From the NCBI GenBank assembly GCA_031538895.1, contig JAVKLU010000020.1, forward strand, positions 1 to 64,000: a DNA stretch of 64,000 nucleotides, in the 5' to 3' direction. Of this stretch, positions 27,471-35,700 are shown piece by piece. The translations under genes and the position numbers were made by a program. Position 1 is the first letter of the stretch. Each line of letters begins with the position of its first letter. Under the pieces are notes generated by a model. The model worked only from the letters and a program-made list of their open reading frames with translations. It had not been told where the DNA came from and searched no databases. Origin of the DNA: JAVKLU01 sp031538895 (GTDB taxonomy: Bacteria > Pseudomonadota > Gammaproteobacteria > Burkholderiales > Burkholderiaceae).

Positions 27471-28325
27471 ATGCGTATGAATATCGGTAAAAGCGCGGGT
27501 CAAAACAGGAGCAGTATTTTGGTCATGGATTCAGGCGTGGGAGGACTATCGATTTTGCGGCATTTACTGCCGCACTACCCCCATCACGCTTTGCATTATT
27601 TTGCCGACTCCGCGCACGCACCTTATGGTGACAAAACCGATCAATGGGTCTGTGCACGCGTGTTAGATATTGTCGAGAATCACCATCCTCAAAATCTCGC
27701 TGCTCTGGTATTAGCCAGTAGCACACTAACCGCCGCCGCCGCCAATAATTTGCGCACACGCTATCCCACGCTTCCTATTGTGGGGGTTGAACCGGGATTA
27801 AAGCCCGCGCTTGCCGCCACGCGTAAGCATCGTATCGGGGTTTTGGCAACGCGTTTGACGGTCAATAGCGACAAATTTTTAAACTTGCTCTCACACCTCA
27901 AAACCAGCGAACCACATACCCAATGGGTGATACAAGCCTGCCCGGGCTTGGTCGAGCAAATTGAAAAAGTCGACTGGGACTATCCCAAAATACGTGCGCT
28001 GATCGAACATTATTGCCAGCCCTTGCGCGAACAATCTGTTGATACGGTCGTGTTGGGTTGCACACACTACCCTTTTGTTGCCGATATGATTGGCGACGCA
28101 TTAACGCCATCAGTCACGATTATTGATATTGGGCAAGCCGTTGCTGCGCAAGTCCAGCGCCTAGTGTCACACCATTATTTTGATTCACACCGCACTTATT
28201 TTGACTCAAACCACACTACAGCTCCCGTGACGGTGAGCACCTCTGGCGATGCGCAAGCCTTTGCCAATTTGTTTGAACGTTTATTGAACACCCCCGCCTC
28301 AGTGACGCAATGGGTAGATAGGTAA
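27471..28325 (+). CDS. murI: Glutamate racemase-like protein lacking the first catalytic cysteine
   Basis: MurI interconverts L- and D-glutamate for peptidoglycan. The 284-residue protein carries DSGVGGLSILRHL with the conserved Asp, the Asp/Ser pair in FADSAHAPYGDK and, near the C-terminus, VVLGCTHYPF with the second catalytic cysteine. The first catalytic motif, normally ACNTAST, reads ASSTLTAAA (bases from about 27713), so Cys is Ser and the following Asn is Ser. The rest, including PIVGVEPGLKPA, is intact and the frame is undamaged. It could be a slow or one-sided enzyme, a related racemase with another substrate, or non-functional. No second racemase is visible here. pyrF follows after 60 bp. 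Confidence 0.82.
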   Translation: MRMNIGKSAGQNRSSILVMDSGVGGLSILRHLLPHYPHHALHYFADSAHAPYGDKTDQWVCARVLDIVENHHPQNLAALVLASSTLTAAAANNLRTRYPTLPIVGVEPGLKPALAATRKHRIGVLATRLTVNSDKFLNLLSHLKTSEPHTQWVIQACPGLVEQIEKVDWDYPKIRALIEHYCQPLREQSVDTVVLGCTHYPFVADMIGDALTPSVTIIDIGQAVAAQVQRLVSHHYFDSHRTYFDSNHTTAPVTVSTSGDAQAFANLFERLLNTPASVTQWVDR

Positions 28326-28384
28326 ACAGCTCAACCGTCCATTCAGTCAAGTTTGAATTTTTCCCTTCCCATTTTACTTTTATC

Positions 28385-29206
28385 ATGAATTTTTCATCCC
28401 GATTAGAACACGCATGGACACAACAAAACTCTTTACTGTGCGTCGGCTTGGATCCTGACCTGGCGCAGATGCCGGCGCATTTACATCATCATGATGCGTG
28501 CACTCAAATCGATTTTTTTTGCCGTGACATGATTGATGCTTGCGCGCCGTATGTTTGCGCATTCAAACCGCAAATCGCCTATTTCGCCAGCGTTCACGCC
28601 GAATCGATTTTAGAAAAATTATGTCACTACATCAAGCAGCGCTATCCACACATCGCCTTGATTCTGGACGCCAAACGTGGTGATATTGGCAGCACTGCGA
28701 CGCATTACGCGCGCGAAGCATTTGAGCGCTATCACGCCGACGCAGTAACTTTAAATCCCTACATGGGCTTGGACAGCATTGCGCCGTTTTTGCAGTACGC
28801 TGATAAAGGCGTATTTTTGTTGTGCCGCACGTCTAACCCGGGCGGCACGGATATTCAAGGATTACGTTTAGAAAATGGACGCCTGCTGTATGAACACCTC
28901 GCACACACGATTGCACAGGTTTGGGATACGAACCATCAATGTGGTGTAGTGGTTGGTGCAACCTTTCCAGAAGAACTCGCACGCGTTCGTGCATTAGCGC
29001 CAAACCTACCGATTCTGGCGCCTGGTGTCGGCGCACAGGGCGGCGACATCGCCGCGACGGTTGCCGCAGCTTGCGATAGCAAAGGTTTAGGATTGATCAT
29101 CAATTCATCCCGCGCGATTTTGTACGCCAACAGTGGCACTGATTTCGCGCGCGCCGCTGCCAGCGCGGCTCAAACTAGCCGCGACGCGATCAATGTTTGT
29201 AGATGA
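28385..29206 (+). CDS. pyrF: Orotidine 5'-phosphate decarboxylase
   Basis: PyrF makes UMP from OMP in pyrimidine synthesis. At 273 residues it belongs to the longer type-2 subfamily. The catalytic charged tetrad is in LILDAKRGDIGSTATHYA, and other conserved parts are LCVGLDPDLAQMP at the start, VTLNPYMGLDSI, CRTSNPGG and the phosphate-binding LAPGVGAQGGD near the end. It is likely cotranscribed with murI. Confidence 0.95.
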   Translation: MNFSSRLEHAWTQQNSLLCVGLDPDLAQMPAHLHHHDACTQIDFFCRDMIDACAPYVCAFKPQIAYFASVHAESILEKLCHYIKQRYPHIALILDAKRGDIGSTATHYAREAFERYHADAVTLNPYMGLDSIAPFLQYADKGVFLLCRTSNPGGTDIQGLRLENGRLLYEHLAHTIAQVWDTNHQCGVVVGATFPEELARVRALAPNLPILAPGVGAQGGDIAATVAAACDSKGLGLIINSSRAILYANSGTDFARAAASAAQTSRDAINVCR

Positions 29207-29295
29207 TGCCGCTTCGCAAGGTGCTATTCCAAAAATCCGCTCCCTTATGTGAGAAAAAACGTCAGAAAAAATATCTCCATAATTGCCTTTTCAAG

Positions 29296-29311
29296 GTAGA
29301 TAATCATCTAT
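29296..29311. promoter_or_regulatory. Inverted repeat upstream of brnT, possible BrnA operator
   Basis: TAGAT-AATC-ATCTA forms a short dyad 13 bases before the brnT start codon. BrnA antitoxins are DNA-binding proteins that repress their own operon, so this is a reasonable operator candidate. The assignment rests on position only. Confidence 0.35.
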
Positions 29312-29323
29312 ACAATTCAAACC

Positions 29324-29618
29324 ATGAACTCAAAACTGACATGGCACGAACCAAAGAGACAAGCGGCGTTAGCTGAGCGTGGTCTTGACTTTGCTGATGC
29401 CAACCAGATTTTTGCCAGCGCGACGTTTGAGTATGAGGATACGCGAGAAAACTATGGCGAAAAACGCATGATTTGTTTTGGCTACCTGTACGGTCGTTTG
29501 ACAGTGCTTGGTTATGTTCAACGTGACGATGATCGTCATATTTTTTCAACGTGACGATGGTCGTCACATTTTCTCAATGAGGAAAGCAAATGAACGCGAA
29601 CAATCAAAATTTGGGTAG
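29324..29618 (+). pseudogene. brnT: BrnT-family toxin gene disrupted by a 28-bp tandem duplication
   Basis: BrnT toxins are small RelE-like ribonucleases neutralised by BrnA. The present ORF (29324-29554, 76 residues) has the family start WHEPKRQAALAERGLDFADA and continues through DTRENYGEKRMICFG, but ends VQRDDDRHIFST and stops. A second, slightly different copy of the same 28 bp follows in another frame and continues as QRDDGRHIFSMRKANERE, which is the expected BrnT C-terminus, to a TAG at 29616. Removing one copy would restore an 88-residue BrnT overlapping brnA. The toxin as encoded has lost its conserved C-terminal RKAN.RE segment and is probably inactive. Confidence 0.85.
29519..29574. 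repeat. 28-bp tandem duplication inside brnT
   Basis: Copies at 29519-29546 and 29547-29574 match at 25 of 28 positions. The three differences are all transitions (G/A or C/T). Because 28 is not a multiple of three, the second copy is shifted out of frame. Confidence 0.95.
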
Positions 29619-29946
29619 TGATATGGCAAGAGTGGATGCACACGAGATTGCCCCGCAAGAGTACGACGTGCTTCCCGAACTGACGCAAGCCGACCTTGCT
29701 CGCGGGGTTTGGAAGGTTGCGGGTAAAGAGGTAACGCCAGCAGAGGGCAAAGCGGCTTTTCGTTCGGCACTGAAAAAGCAAAAAATCAACATCACCCTTG
29801 ACCCCGACGTGCTGGGTTGGTATCGCTCGCAGGCTGGCGGTCGTGGCTATCAAACGCTGATCAACGCCACGCTTCGAGAGGCCATGACGACCCACACGAT
29901 AGAGGACACTGTGCGGCGCGTTATCCGCGAGGAACTACACCGCTAA
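29590..29946 (+). CDS. brnA: BrnA-family antitoxin
   Basis: The 118-residue product has the BrnA antitoxin domain in its C-terminal half: KKQKINITLDPDVLGWYRSQ followed by GGRGYQTLINATLREAM, a ribbon-helix-helix DNA-binding fold. The N-terminal half (ELTQADLARGVWKVAGKE) is the part that wraps the toxin in this family. It overlaps the ancestral end of brnT by 29 bases, the usual toxin-first arrangement. With BrnT truncated, the antitoxin may persist only as a repressor. GC content is higher than in pyrF, in line with the accessory region that follows. Confidence 0.88.
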   Translation: MNANNQNLGSDMARVDAHEIAPQEYDVLPELTQADLARGVWKVAGKEVTPAEGKAAFRSALKKQKINITLDPDVLGWYRSQAGGRGYQTLINATLREAMTTHTIEDTVRRVIREELHR

Positions 29947-29997
29947 ATTTGCCCCCGCCCCGCCTCTGCCCCCTCCCCGCCCTGCGGGCAACCCAAA

Positions 29998-30010
29998 GCG
30001 GCTACGCCGC
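29998..30010 (-). promoter_or_regulatory. Hairpin just 3' of VR1
   Basis: On the coding strand GCGGC-GTA-GCCGC forms a 5-bp stem with a three-base loop, 9 bases beyond the end of VR1 and just past the stop codon. An equivalent hairpin stands at the same distance after VR2. DGR target genes often need such a structure for retrohoming. Confidence 0.65.
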
Positions 30011-30014
30011 CCAA

Positions 30015-30545
30015 TCACTGACTGGCACGCACCAACCGAACTTGGCCGTAGTAGCCGTAGCGGTTGCCGTCGCCGACCTTGCCGTAGCCGAAATCGACGA
30101 CCCAGGCGTAGCCGCTAGTGCCCACATACGGCGAAGATGACCAGTACCAGTTGCTGGGCGTGCTTGGAAAGGCCGTGCTGTCGATGCTGGGGTTTTGGCA
30201 ACCCTTGTCGGCGAGACTGGTCAGCTCTTTCACATTGGGCAGACGCCAACCAGTCGTGCTGTTTGCGGTGTTGGCACTTTTGGCCCGGACCAGCGCTTGC
30301 TCGTGTGTATAACTTGCTGCCGTGCCGGTGCAGCTGCTGCCGCTCAGGGTTTGGCCCTCGCTGCAGCGCTTCCACACCAAGCCGGTGCGCGTGTCGGTCA
30401 CCTCCTCGCCGCTGATGCTGAAGCGCTCTGCGGTGGGCCAGCTGGGGCAGGCGGCATGGGCTTTTAGGGCGGTGGCGCTCAGGGTTGCCGCCACCAGGGC
30501 CATGCACAGCATGGGGGCCGCAGCCCGTGTCATTGAGTGTTTCAT
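30015..30545 (-). CDS. DGR target 1: small secreted DUF1566/Lcl (C-type lectin-fold) protein
   Basis: The 176-residue protein begins with a Sec signal peptide (MLCMALVAATLSATALKAHA, cleavage before ACPSW). The mature part is one Lcl/DUF1566 domain: DTRTGLVWKRCSEGQT, YTHEQALVRAKSAN, TTGWRLPNVKELTSLAD, STPSNWYWSSSPYVG. These domains fold like C-type lectins and are a common target type of diversity-generating retroelements. Residues about 137-175 are the variable region, ending QVRLVRASQ. The ATG has a strong Shine-Dalgarno (AAGGAG) and overlaps the RT stop codon as ATGA, so translation is coupled to the RT. It is exported; the ligand is unknown and expected to vary. Confidence 0.9.
   Translation of the reverse strand: MKHSMTRAAAPMLCMALVAATLSATALKAHAACPSWPTAERFSISGEEVTDTRTGLVWKRCSEGQTLSGSSCTGTAASYTHEQALVRAKSANTANSTTGWRLPNVKELTSLADKGCQNPSIDSTAFPSTPSNWYWSSSPYVGTSGYAWVVDFGYGKVGDGNRYGYYGQVRLVRASQ
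30020..30139 (-). repeat. DGR variable repeat VR1 (120 bp)
   Basis: VR1 aligns with the TR from the shared SSPYVG codons to the last bases of the gene. Differences from the TR are at template adenines, except one AAC-to-AAG change giving Lys156 and one extra codon. The 22 bases at its 3' end (30020-30041) are identical in TR, VR1 and VR2 and probably serve as the initiation site for mutagenic homing. Confidence 0.93.
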
Positions 30546-31957
30546 GTGATCTCCTTGAAATAAAAATCGGTGATTTCCCGCCGTCGTGTGCCGTGTTTGA
30601 GCCAGCCGGTTTGCACTGCCTGTACCCGGCTGCCGTCGGGTGTTTGCAGGGGTGCAAAGCGCAGCCATTCAAAGCCCTTTTGCACCTCGCACACCGCATG
30701 CGGCCACTGCTGGCGCAGCCAGGCCACTTGCTCGGCCAGCGTGGTGCCTTGCAACACCCAACGCGGGGCAATCTGCCCAGCGGGGTTGATGTGAAACAAG
30801 GCCCGCAGCCAGCCGTAACGCGCAAACAAGGCATGGCTCAAGCGCACGCTGTGTGCATGGGCAAAGTGCCCCCAATAGCTGGCCAGCACGTGCTGCAACT
30901 GCGCCAGCTGCTGGGCGCTGGTGTAGATGCCACCACCCCGGCAATGGCGGGCGGCCCATTGCGCCAACTTTTGCTTGCAGTGCTGCACCACGCGGCGGCG
31001 CACCAGGCGGTGGTGCGGGTAAACCACGTAGCCCAAAAAGTCCACCCCTGCTTGCAAGGGGGCCACCCGGTGTTCGTCTTTGAGCTTTAAGCGTAAACGT
31101 GTTTGTAAAAAATCTGCAATTTGACTTTGCCACAGGCGCAGCTGCGCGGGGTTGTCGGCCAGCAGCACAAAGTCGTCCACATAGCGCACATAGTGCCGCA
31201 CCTTGAGGTTGTGCTTGACAAACTGGTCCAGCTCGTTCAAGTACACATTGGCAAAAAATTGGCTGGTCAGGTTGCCAATAGGTAGGCCGCAACCGGCTGG
31301 GGCGTTGCACAGCCGCTTGTGCGGGGGCACGCGCTGCGCTGCTTCGGGGTTGCGCACGGCTTCTTGCACGGGGTGGGCCAGCAGTTTGTGGCACAGGCTG
31401 CGCAGGGAGGTGTAGATCCCCGCCTTTGCATCCAATTTGGCTGTCAACAACCGGTATAGCGTAGGCCGGTGGATGGTGTTGAAAAAATTGTGCACATCCA
31501 GCTGCAAAAACCAGCCTTGTCCGCCGCAAGCGTTTTGCTGCGCCCGCATGAAGGTTTGCAGCCGGTCTACCGCCGCGTGGCTGCCTTTGCCGCGCCGGTT
31601 GGCGTAGCTGTCGTGAATAAACACCGGCTCATACAGCGCCTCTAGCTGTGGCACCAGCCAGTGGTGCACCACCCGGTCGGCAAAGTCGGGGGCGTGGATT
31701 TCGCGGGTTTTGGGCCGGTTGACCACAAAAGAAACAGTGCGGCGCGGCACCCAGGTGCCTGCGCCCAAATCGGCTTGCAATTGCTGCAAATGCTGCAACC
31801 AGCGGCTGGCAAAACGCAGCTGGTTGGCGCTGGGCTTTTTGCCGCGCCGCGCGGCCAACCACGCGGCATGGCATTGGGCCAGCGACACCCGCACCGGCAC
31901 CCGGGGGCTGGCGGTACGCGGGGTCTGAACATTCACGGCTTGCAAGTGGCGCTCCAC
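30542..31957 (-). CDS. Diversity-generating retroelement reverse transcriptase
   Basis: The 471-residue protein has reverse transcriptase motifs typical of DGRs: motif A LQLDVHNFFNTI with catalytic Asp154, motif B GLPIGNLTSQFFANVYLNEL (224-243; the SQ replaces the usual QG arrangement and is linked with low adenine fidelity), motif C YVRYVDDFVLL with Asp261 and Asp262, and VDFLGYVVYP. It copies the TR RNA with errors at adenines. Translation starts with GTG at 31957-31955, one base after the TR; an upstream ATG in frame is not available. This GTG lies in a small hairpin (31946-31957). The C-terminus overlaps the ATG of target 1. Codon use is GC-rich compared with the host genes. Confidence 0.95.
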   Translation of the reverse strand: MERHLQAVNVQTPRTASPRVPVRVSLAQCHAAWLAARRGKKPSANQLRFASRWLQHLQQLQADLGAGTWVPRRTVSFVVNRPKTREIHAPDFADRVVHHWLVPQLEALYEPVFIHDSYANRRGKGSHAAVDRLQTFMRAQQNACGGQGWFLQLDVHNFFNTIHRPTLYRLLTAKLDAKAGIYTSLRSLCHKLLAHPVQEAVRNPEAAQRVPPHKRLCNAPAGCGLPIGNLTSQFFANVYLNELDQFVKHNLKVRHYVRYVDDFVLLADNPAQLRLWQSQIADFLQTRLRLKLKDEHRVAPLQAGVDFLGYVVYPHHRLVRRRVVQHCKQKLAQWAARHCRGGGIYTSAQQLAQLQHVLASYWGHFAHAHSVRLSHALFARYGWLRALFHINPAGQIAPRWVLQGTTLAEQVAWLRQQWPHAVCEVQKGFEWLRFAPLQTPDGSRVQAVQTGWLKHGTRRREITDFYFKEIT

Positions 31958-31958
31958 A

Positions 31959-32075
31959 GACTGGCACGCACCAACCGAACTTGGTTGTTGTTGTTGCGGT
32001 TGTTGTTGTTGACGTTGCCGTTGTTGAAATTGACGTTCCAGGCGTTGTTGCTATTGCCCACATACGGCGAAGATG
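31959..32075 (-). repeat. DGR template repeat TR (117 bp)
   Basis: On the minus strand this is an AAC-rich stretch that would translate as Asn-rich (NNAWNVNFNNGNVN, then four Asn, Arg, four Asn, Gln). The codon AAC can become many codons by adenine mutagenesis but never a stop. Homology to both VRs starts with CATCTTCGCCGTATGTGGGC at the 5' side and ends with 22 identical bases at the 3' side. It lies between the avd and RT genes. An open frame of 78 codons (32169 to 31933) runs through it from an ATG that overlaps the avd stop codon. Confidence 0.95.
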
Positions 32076-32165
32076 CTGGGCGCACCTTACCACTGCAGCC
32101 AATGCCCCAAGCCAGGGTGTACGCTGGCGAACCCGCTGCGCATCCCAAAGGGTAGCGCCGCATCG

Positions 32166-32696
32166 TCATGGTTGAACCCCATCAGCCGCCCTTGGCGCAA
32201 AGCCTGGCGCTGGTGGGGTGGCACACCCACTCAGTGAAGCGGGGTGGGCCCCAGCCGGTGGCTGGGGCTGTGACCCGGCGCCCCGGTCAGGGGCGACTTG
32301 GTTTGGGCGTTGGCGGCGGGCCAAGGCCTGCCACCAACCGCCGCACTGTTTGCCTATGCCCGCCGCCAAAGTAGCGGCTTGCTCAAAAGCCGCAAAGCTG
32401 GGGCTGGGCTGGCCCTGCTGCCCCTTGTGTGTGCGCGCAAAAGCGCCCACATCCATGGTCAGCTGCAAGCAGAGCTTGTAATCGTCTACCAGCCAGAGCA
32501 GCGCCTGCACATGCTCGCCCTGGCGGGGCTTGTCGTGCACGGCTTTGTTGACTTGCTGCATGATGCCAAAGGCCCGCTGGCGCAAGTCCGTGCCCACGGT
32601 GTATTTGTGGTAACGGGCAAAACGCATGACCATTTGCTCGGTGTGCAGCAGCAAGCGGCGGCAGTCGCGGTAAATGGGGGGCAGTGGTGTGCTCAT
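32166..32696 (-). CDS. avd: DGR accessory variability determinant (Avd-like four-helix bundle)
   Basis: The first 120 residues have the all-helical, basic character of Avd proteins: IYRDCRRLLLHTEQMVMRFAR, HKYTVGTDLRQRAFGIMQQV, HVQALLWLVDDYKLCLQLTM and a last helix LAAGIGKQCGGWWQAL. Avd forms a pentameric barrel that binds the reverse transcriptase and the TR RNA and is needed for retrohoming. About 45 Pro/Ala/Gly-rich residues follow (RRQRPNQVAPDRGAGSQP onwards), longer than usual. The gene lies between target 2 and the TR on the same strand and starts 32 bp after the target 2 stop codon. Confidence 0.82.
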   Translation of the reverse strand: MSTPLPPIYRDCRRLLLHTEQMVMRFARYHKYTVGTDLRQRAFGIMQQVNKAVHDKPRQGEHVQALLWLVDDYKLCLQLTMDVGAFARTHKGQQGQPSPSFAAFEQAATLAAGIGKQCGGWWQALARRQRPNQVAPDRGAGSQPQPPAGAHPASLSGCATPPAPGFAPRAADGVQP

Positions 32697-32712
32697 GATT
32701 TACAAAGCCAAA

Positions 32713-32723
32713 GCGCTTCGCGC
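32713..32723 (-). promoter_or_regulatory. Hairpin just 3' of VR2
   Basis: GCGC-GAA-GCGC on the coding strand is a 4-bp stem with a GAA loop, 9 bases past the end of VR2. Spacing and flanks (ATTGG before, CTTTGG after) match the hairpin following VR1. Confidence 0.65.
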
Positions 32724-32727
32724 CCAA

Positions 32728-35700
32728 TTACTGACTGGCACGCACCAACCGAACTCGGAGGCCGTCGTAGCGGTAGTAGTAGCCGCGGCTGCTGACGTCG
32801 CCGCCGCCGAAACCGACGTCCCAGGCGTAGTAGCTATCGCCCACATACGGCGAAGATGTCCAGTAATAGCTGTAGCTTGGCGTGTTGGGGAACCAGGTGC
32901 CATCCACCGTGGGCCCGGGGTAGGCCACGCTGTAGTCCACGATGCTTTGCAGCTCGTCAGCGGTGGGCAAGCGCCAATCGCTGTAGCCGCACAGGCCTCT
33001 TGCGTTGACGGCATTCACATAACCGTAGGTGTTGGTGGTCGCATCCATTTGCGATTGGGAGCCGTAGTAGCTGCTGTGGTAATTGGTGTAAGTGCCGTTG
33101 GGGTCGAGTGCGGGATTGCCCCTTGTGACACCACTGCCACTGGCCGGTTTGCCCTCCCACATTAAACCCGTGATATTGTCTTTGACGCATTCAGTCAGCG
33201 CATAGCTCCCCACCCTGCTGTAGCTCAAACCCAGCTTGCCGTCGCTGTTGTCATTATTGCTCACGTCGCGGCCCACCATGCCGTCTTGCTGGCTGTTGAG
33301 GCTAACGGCCGCGCTGCTGGTGCAACTGATGAGCGTGTTGCTGCCCGCGCTATAGCATTGGCTGGCGGTGATGCCGGTGTCGGTGAGTTTGCTGGTAGTG
33401 TACGCGGTAATGGTGGCCGACACCAAGGCACTATTGCCGGTGGTGTTGTAAGTGTTGGCTTTGACCAGCGCGCCGGCAGCGTAGGTGCTGCTTGACCTGG
33501 TGCTCCAACCCCCACTACCACTGGCCACCAATAAGGCGGTACTGTTATCTGGCCAAGTAATTTTGATATTGGCATTATTGGCGGCCGTGCCGCTAACCAC
33601 CACCGTGCCATTGGCTTGGGCTGCCGCACTAGTAATGGTGGGCGGAGTGGGGGAATTTTTCGCACAGACCCCACTAGCGTTTAGGCCTTGACCTACTGCA
33701 CAAACGGTAAAGGTGTAAGTCTGTGTGCCCAATAAGGTACCCGTTTTATTCGCCCCACCATAATAAGTAATGGTGGCGGCATAACTGCCCGCAGTGTTGA
33801 TGGTGATGCTAATTTTGCCCGCTACCCCCGCACTAACGTTTGCGGTTTGTTCTGTGTAGCCTGTTAATTGCCACGCCACCGAACCTACATTGCTGGGTGC
33901 ACCCTCTAACCAAAAATCAACACTGCTGCCTACCGTCACCGTAGGGACGCTGGTTTTGATGGTGGCGTCAAAACCAGCCGTATACAAGTCAGTTGTTTTG
34001 GCATTAAGAATCGCCAATACCGGCTCTGCCATCAAAGTGTCCGTCATTTTTTGCGATCCCTTCAGAATCACGTCTGAACTGATGACAAAAGCTTCGTCGG
34101 CACGCGCATTCATTTGTTGCCCAATGACATATGCATCTAAAAAACCAGTGACGACATTTAAAGTGCCTTTGGCGTATTGCATCGATACTGAATCAGGAAA
34201 CATGGCCAAGGCCGAATTCACCAAATTCAGCCAAACCTGCGCCATAACCATTTTTTCGTTGCTAGCGCTAAGTGTTACGCTGCCCGTAAATACGTCGGCA
34301 ATCAAAGCTGCATTGCTCATATTTCCCGCAGATGCAAGACTGCTCACACATTGCAAAGGCACCGTAATCGCGGTAGTAAAATTTTTACTGGTCAGATTGT
34401 CATTACTAATTTCTCGCACTGCCGTTTGGTATTCATTGACTCTGGACTTTACATCAGGACCACAATTGTTGATTAGACTAATGATCTGCGCTGAACGATT
34501 CAAAGCAATAATGTACTGCACCATTTTTTGCGTATCACTGGTTTGCTGTATAACCTGTGTCCCACCATCCGCCGCGATTGCCGCTACAGGATAGGCTATT
34601 TGCAGTACCCCCGTAACCGACTTAACCCCAGCTCCAGCAACTGCCAACCAGTCGTTTAGGGCGCCACGTCCATACAAGCCTTGTCCCGTGGCCGACCAAT
34701 TAGCCTTGTATAAATCACTACTGAGATATTGATTGAGCGCCGCGAATTGTTCAGCGTAGTTATTTTTAATATAGCTAGTCCGTTCAGTGTCGGGAATACC
34801 TGCCAACTTTCCGAGTTCACTTTTTCGCTCATTTTCACTTAAACGCTCCCAAACAATACGCTTACCCGAAATAATACTTTTCGCCTTAGCGTTATCGATC
34901 ATGGCTTGAATTGTTGCCAATTGTGCGCTTGTCCAAGCGGCTTTATTTTTAACCACTAAATTTTGTGCCGCCATATTGCTAGGTAATGTCAATTCACCGA
35001 CATTGGCCCCTGTAAGGACATCATTTTGCAATTGTCTAAAAAGTAAATAGCCCGCATGTAAACACGATACAGTGGTAGCACAACCGTAATTAGGGGACGC
35101 CATAAGGCCCAACTTACCATCATCCGACGAACCCCAATTACCCCGCCCTGTAGTGCTTGAGTGGTAATAACCGCCGGCACGTCCTACCGGTAATTTATTA
35201 TTGGCTATTGTTTGATTGGGACGTATCTCCGGTGTTAGCCCTAACAGCACTTCTGTAACAGTGGCATTACCCACTTTAGCTTGCTGTAGCAGACTATTGC
35301 TGCGCGCCTGCGACGTGTTATTGGCACGAAAACGTTGCCCAGCAAAGCTAATTAAATAATCTCCATCTGACACAAGATTAGATGTGTTCACGCCCAAACC
35401 AATACCCACATACACGGGAATAGTGGGAAGATTGTTTTCTGAACGGGCAATCGCGGCAGGCAAATAACCCGCCTGCGCATAATTGCCACTTAAGCCAACA
35501 TCTTGCTTAGTTTGTTCGGAAAAAGCAGTAACTGGTTTTCCCATTTCATAGCAAGACACCTCCTGACATCCCGGAATAAGTCCTCCCGCAAATTGACCGT
35601 CAGGCAAACTAATCCCATCAATCACACCATCTGCCGACAAAATTCCGGAATGAGGACTCCCTAAGGTCATTAAGGATGCCACTTTGCCCCCTACCTCTCT

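Noticed and set aside
29950..30014. Rho-independent terminator after brnA
   Set aside because: The region is GC-rich with a hairpin but has no T run; the hairpin is better explained by its matched copy after VR2.
30542..31957. Reverse transcriptase as a retron, group II intron or defence-associated RT
   Set aside because: No msr/msd-like structure, maturase domain or intron ends are seen, and the TR/VR pairs with adenine-specific differences fix it as a DGR enzyme.
30485..32155. Long plus-strand ORFs opposite the RT and avd genes
   Set aside because: They are antisense shadows caused by GC-rich codon use; none shows a domain or a ribosome binding site.
31933..32169. 78-codon ORF across the TR as a real protein gene
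   Set aside because: Its central part is the adenine-rich template (Asn runs) and it overlaps the RT start; kept only as a finding about possible coupled translation.
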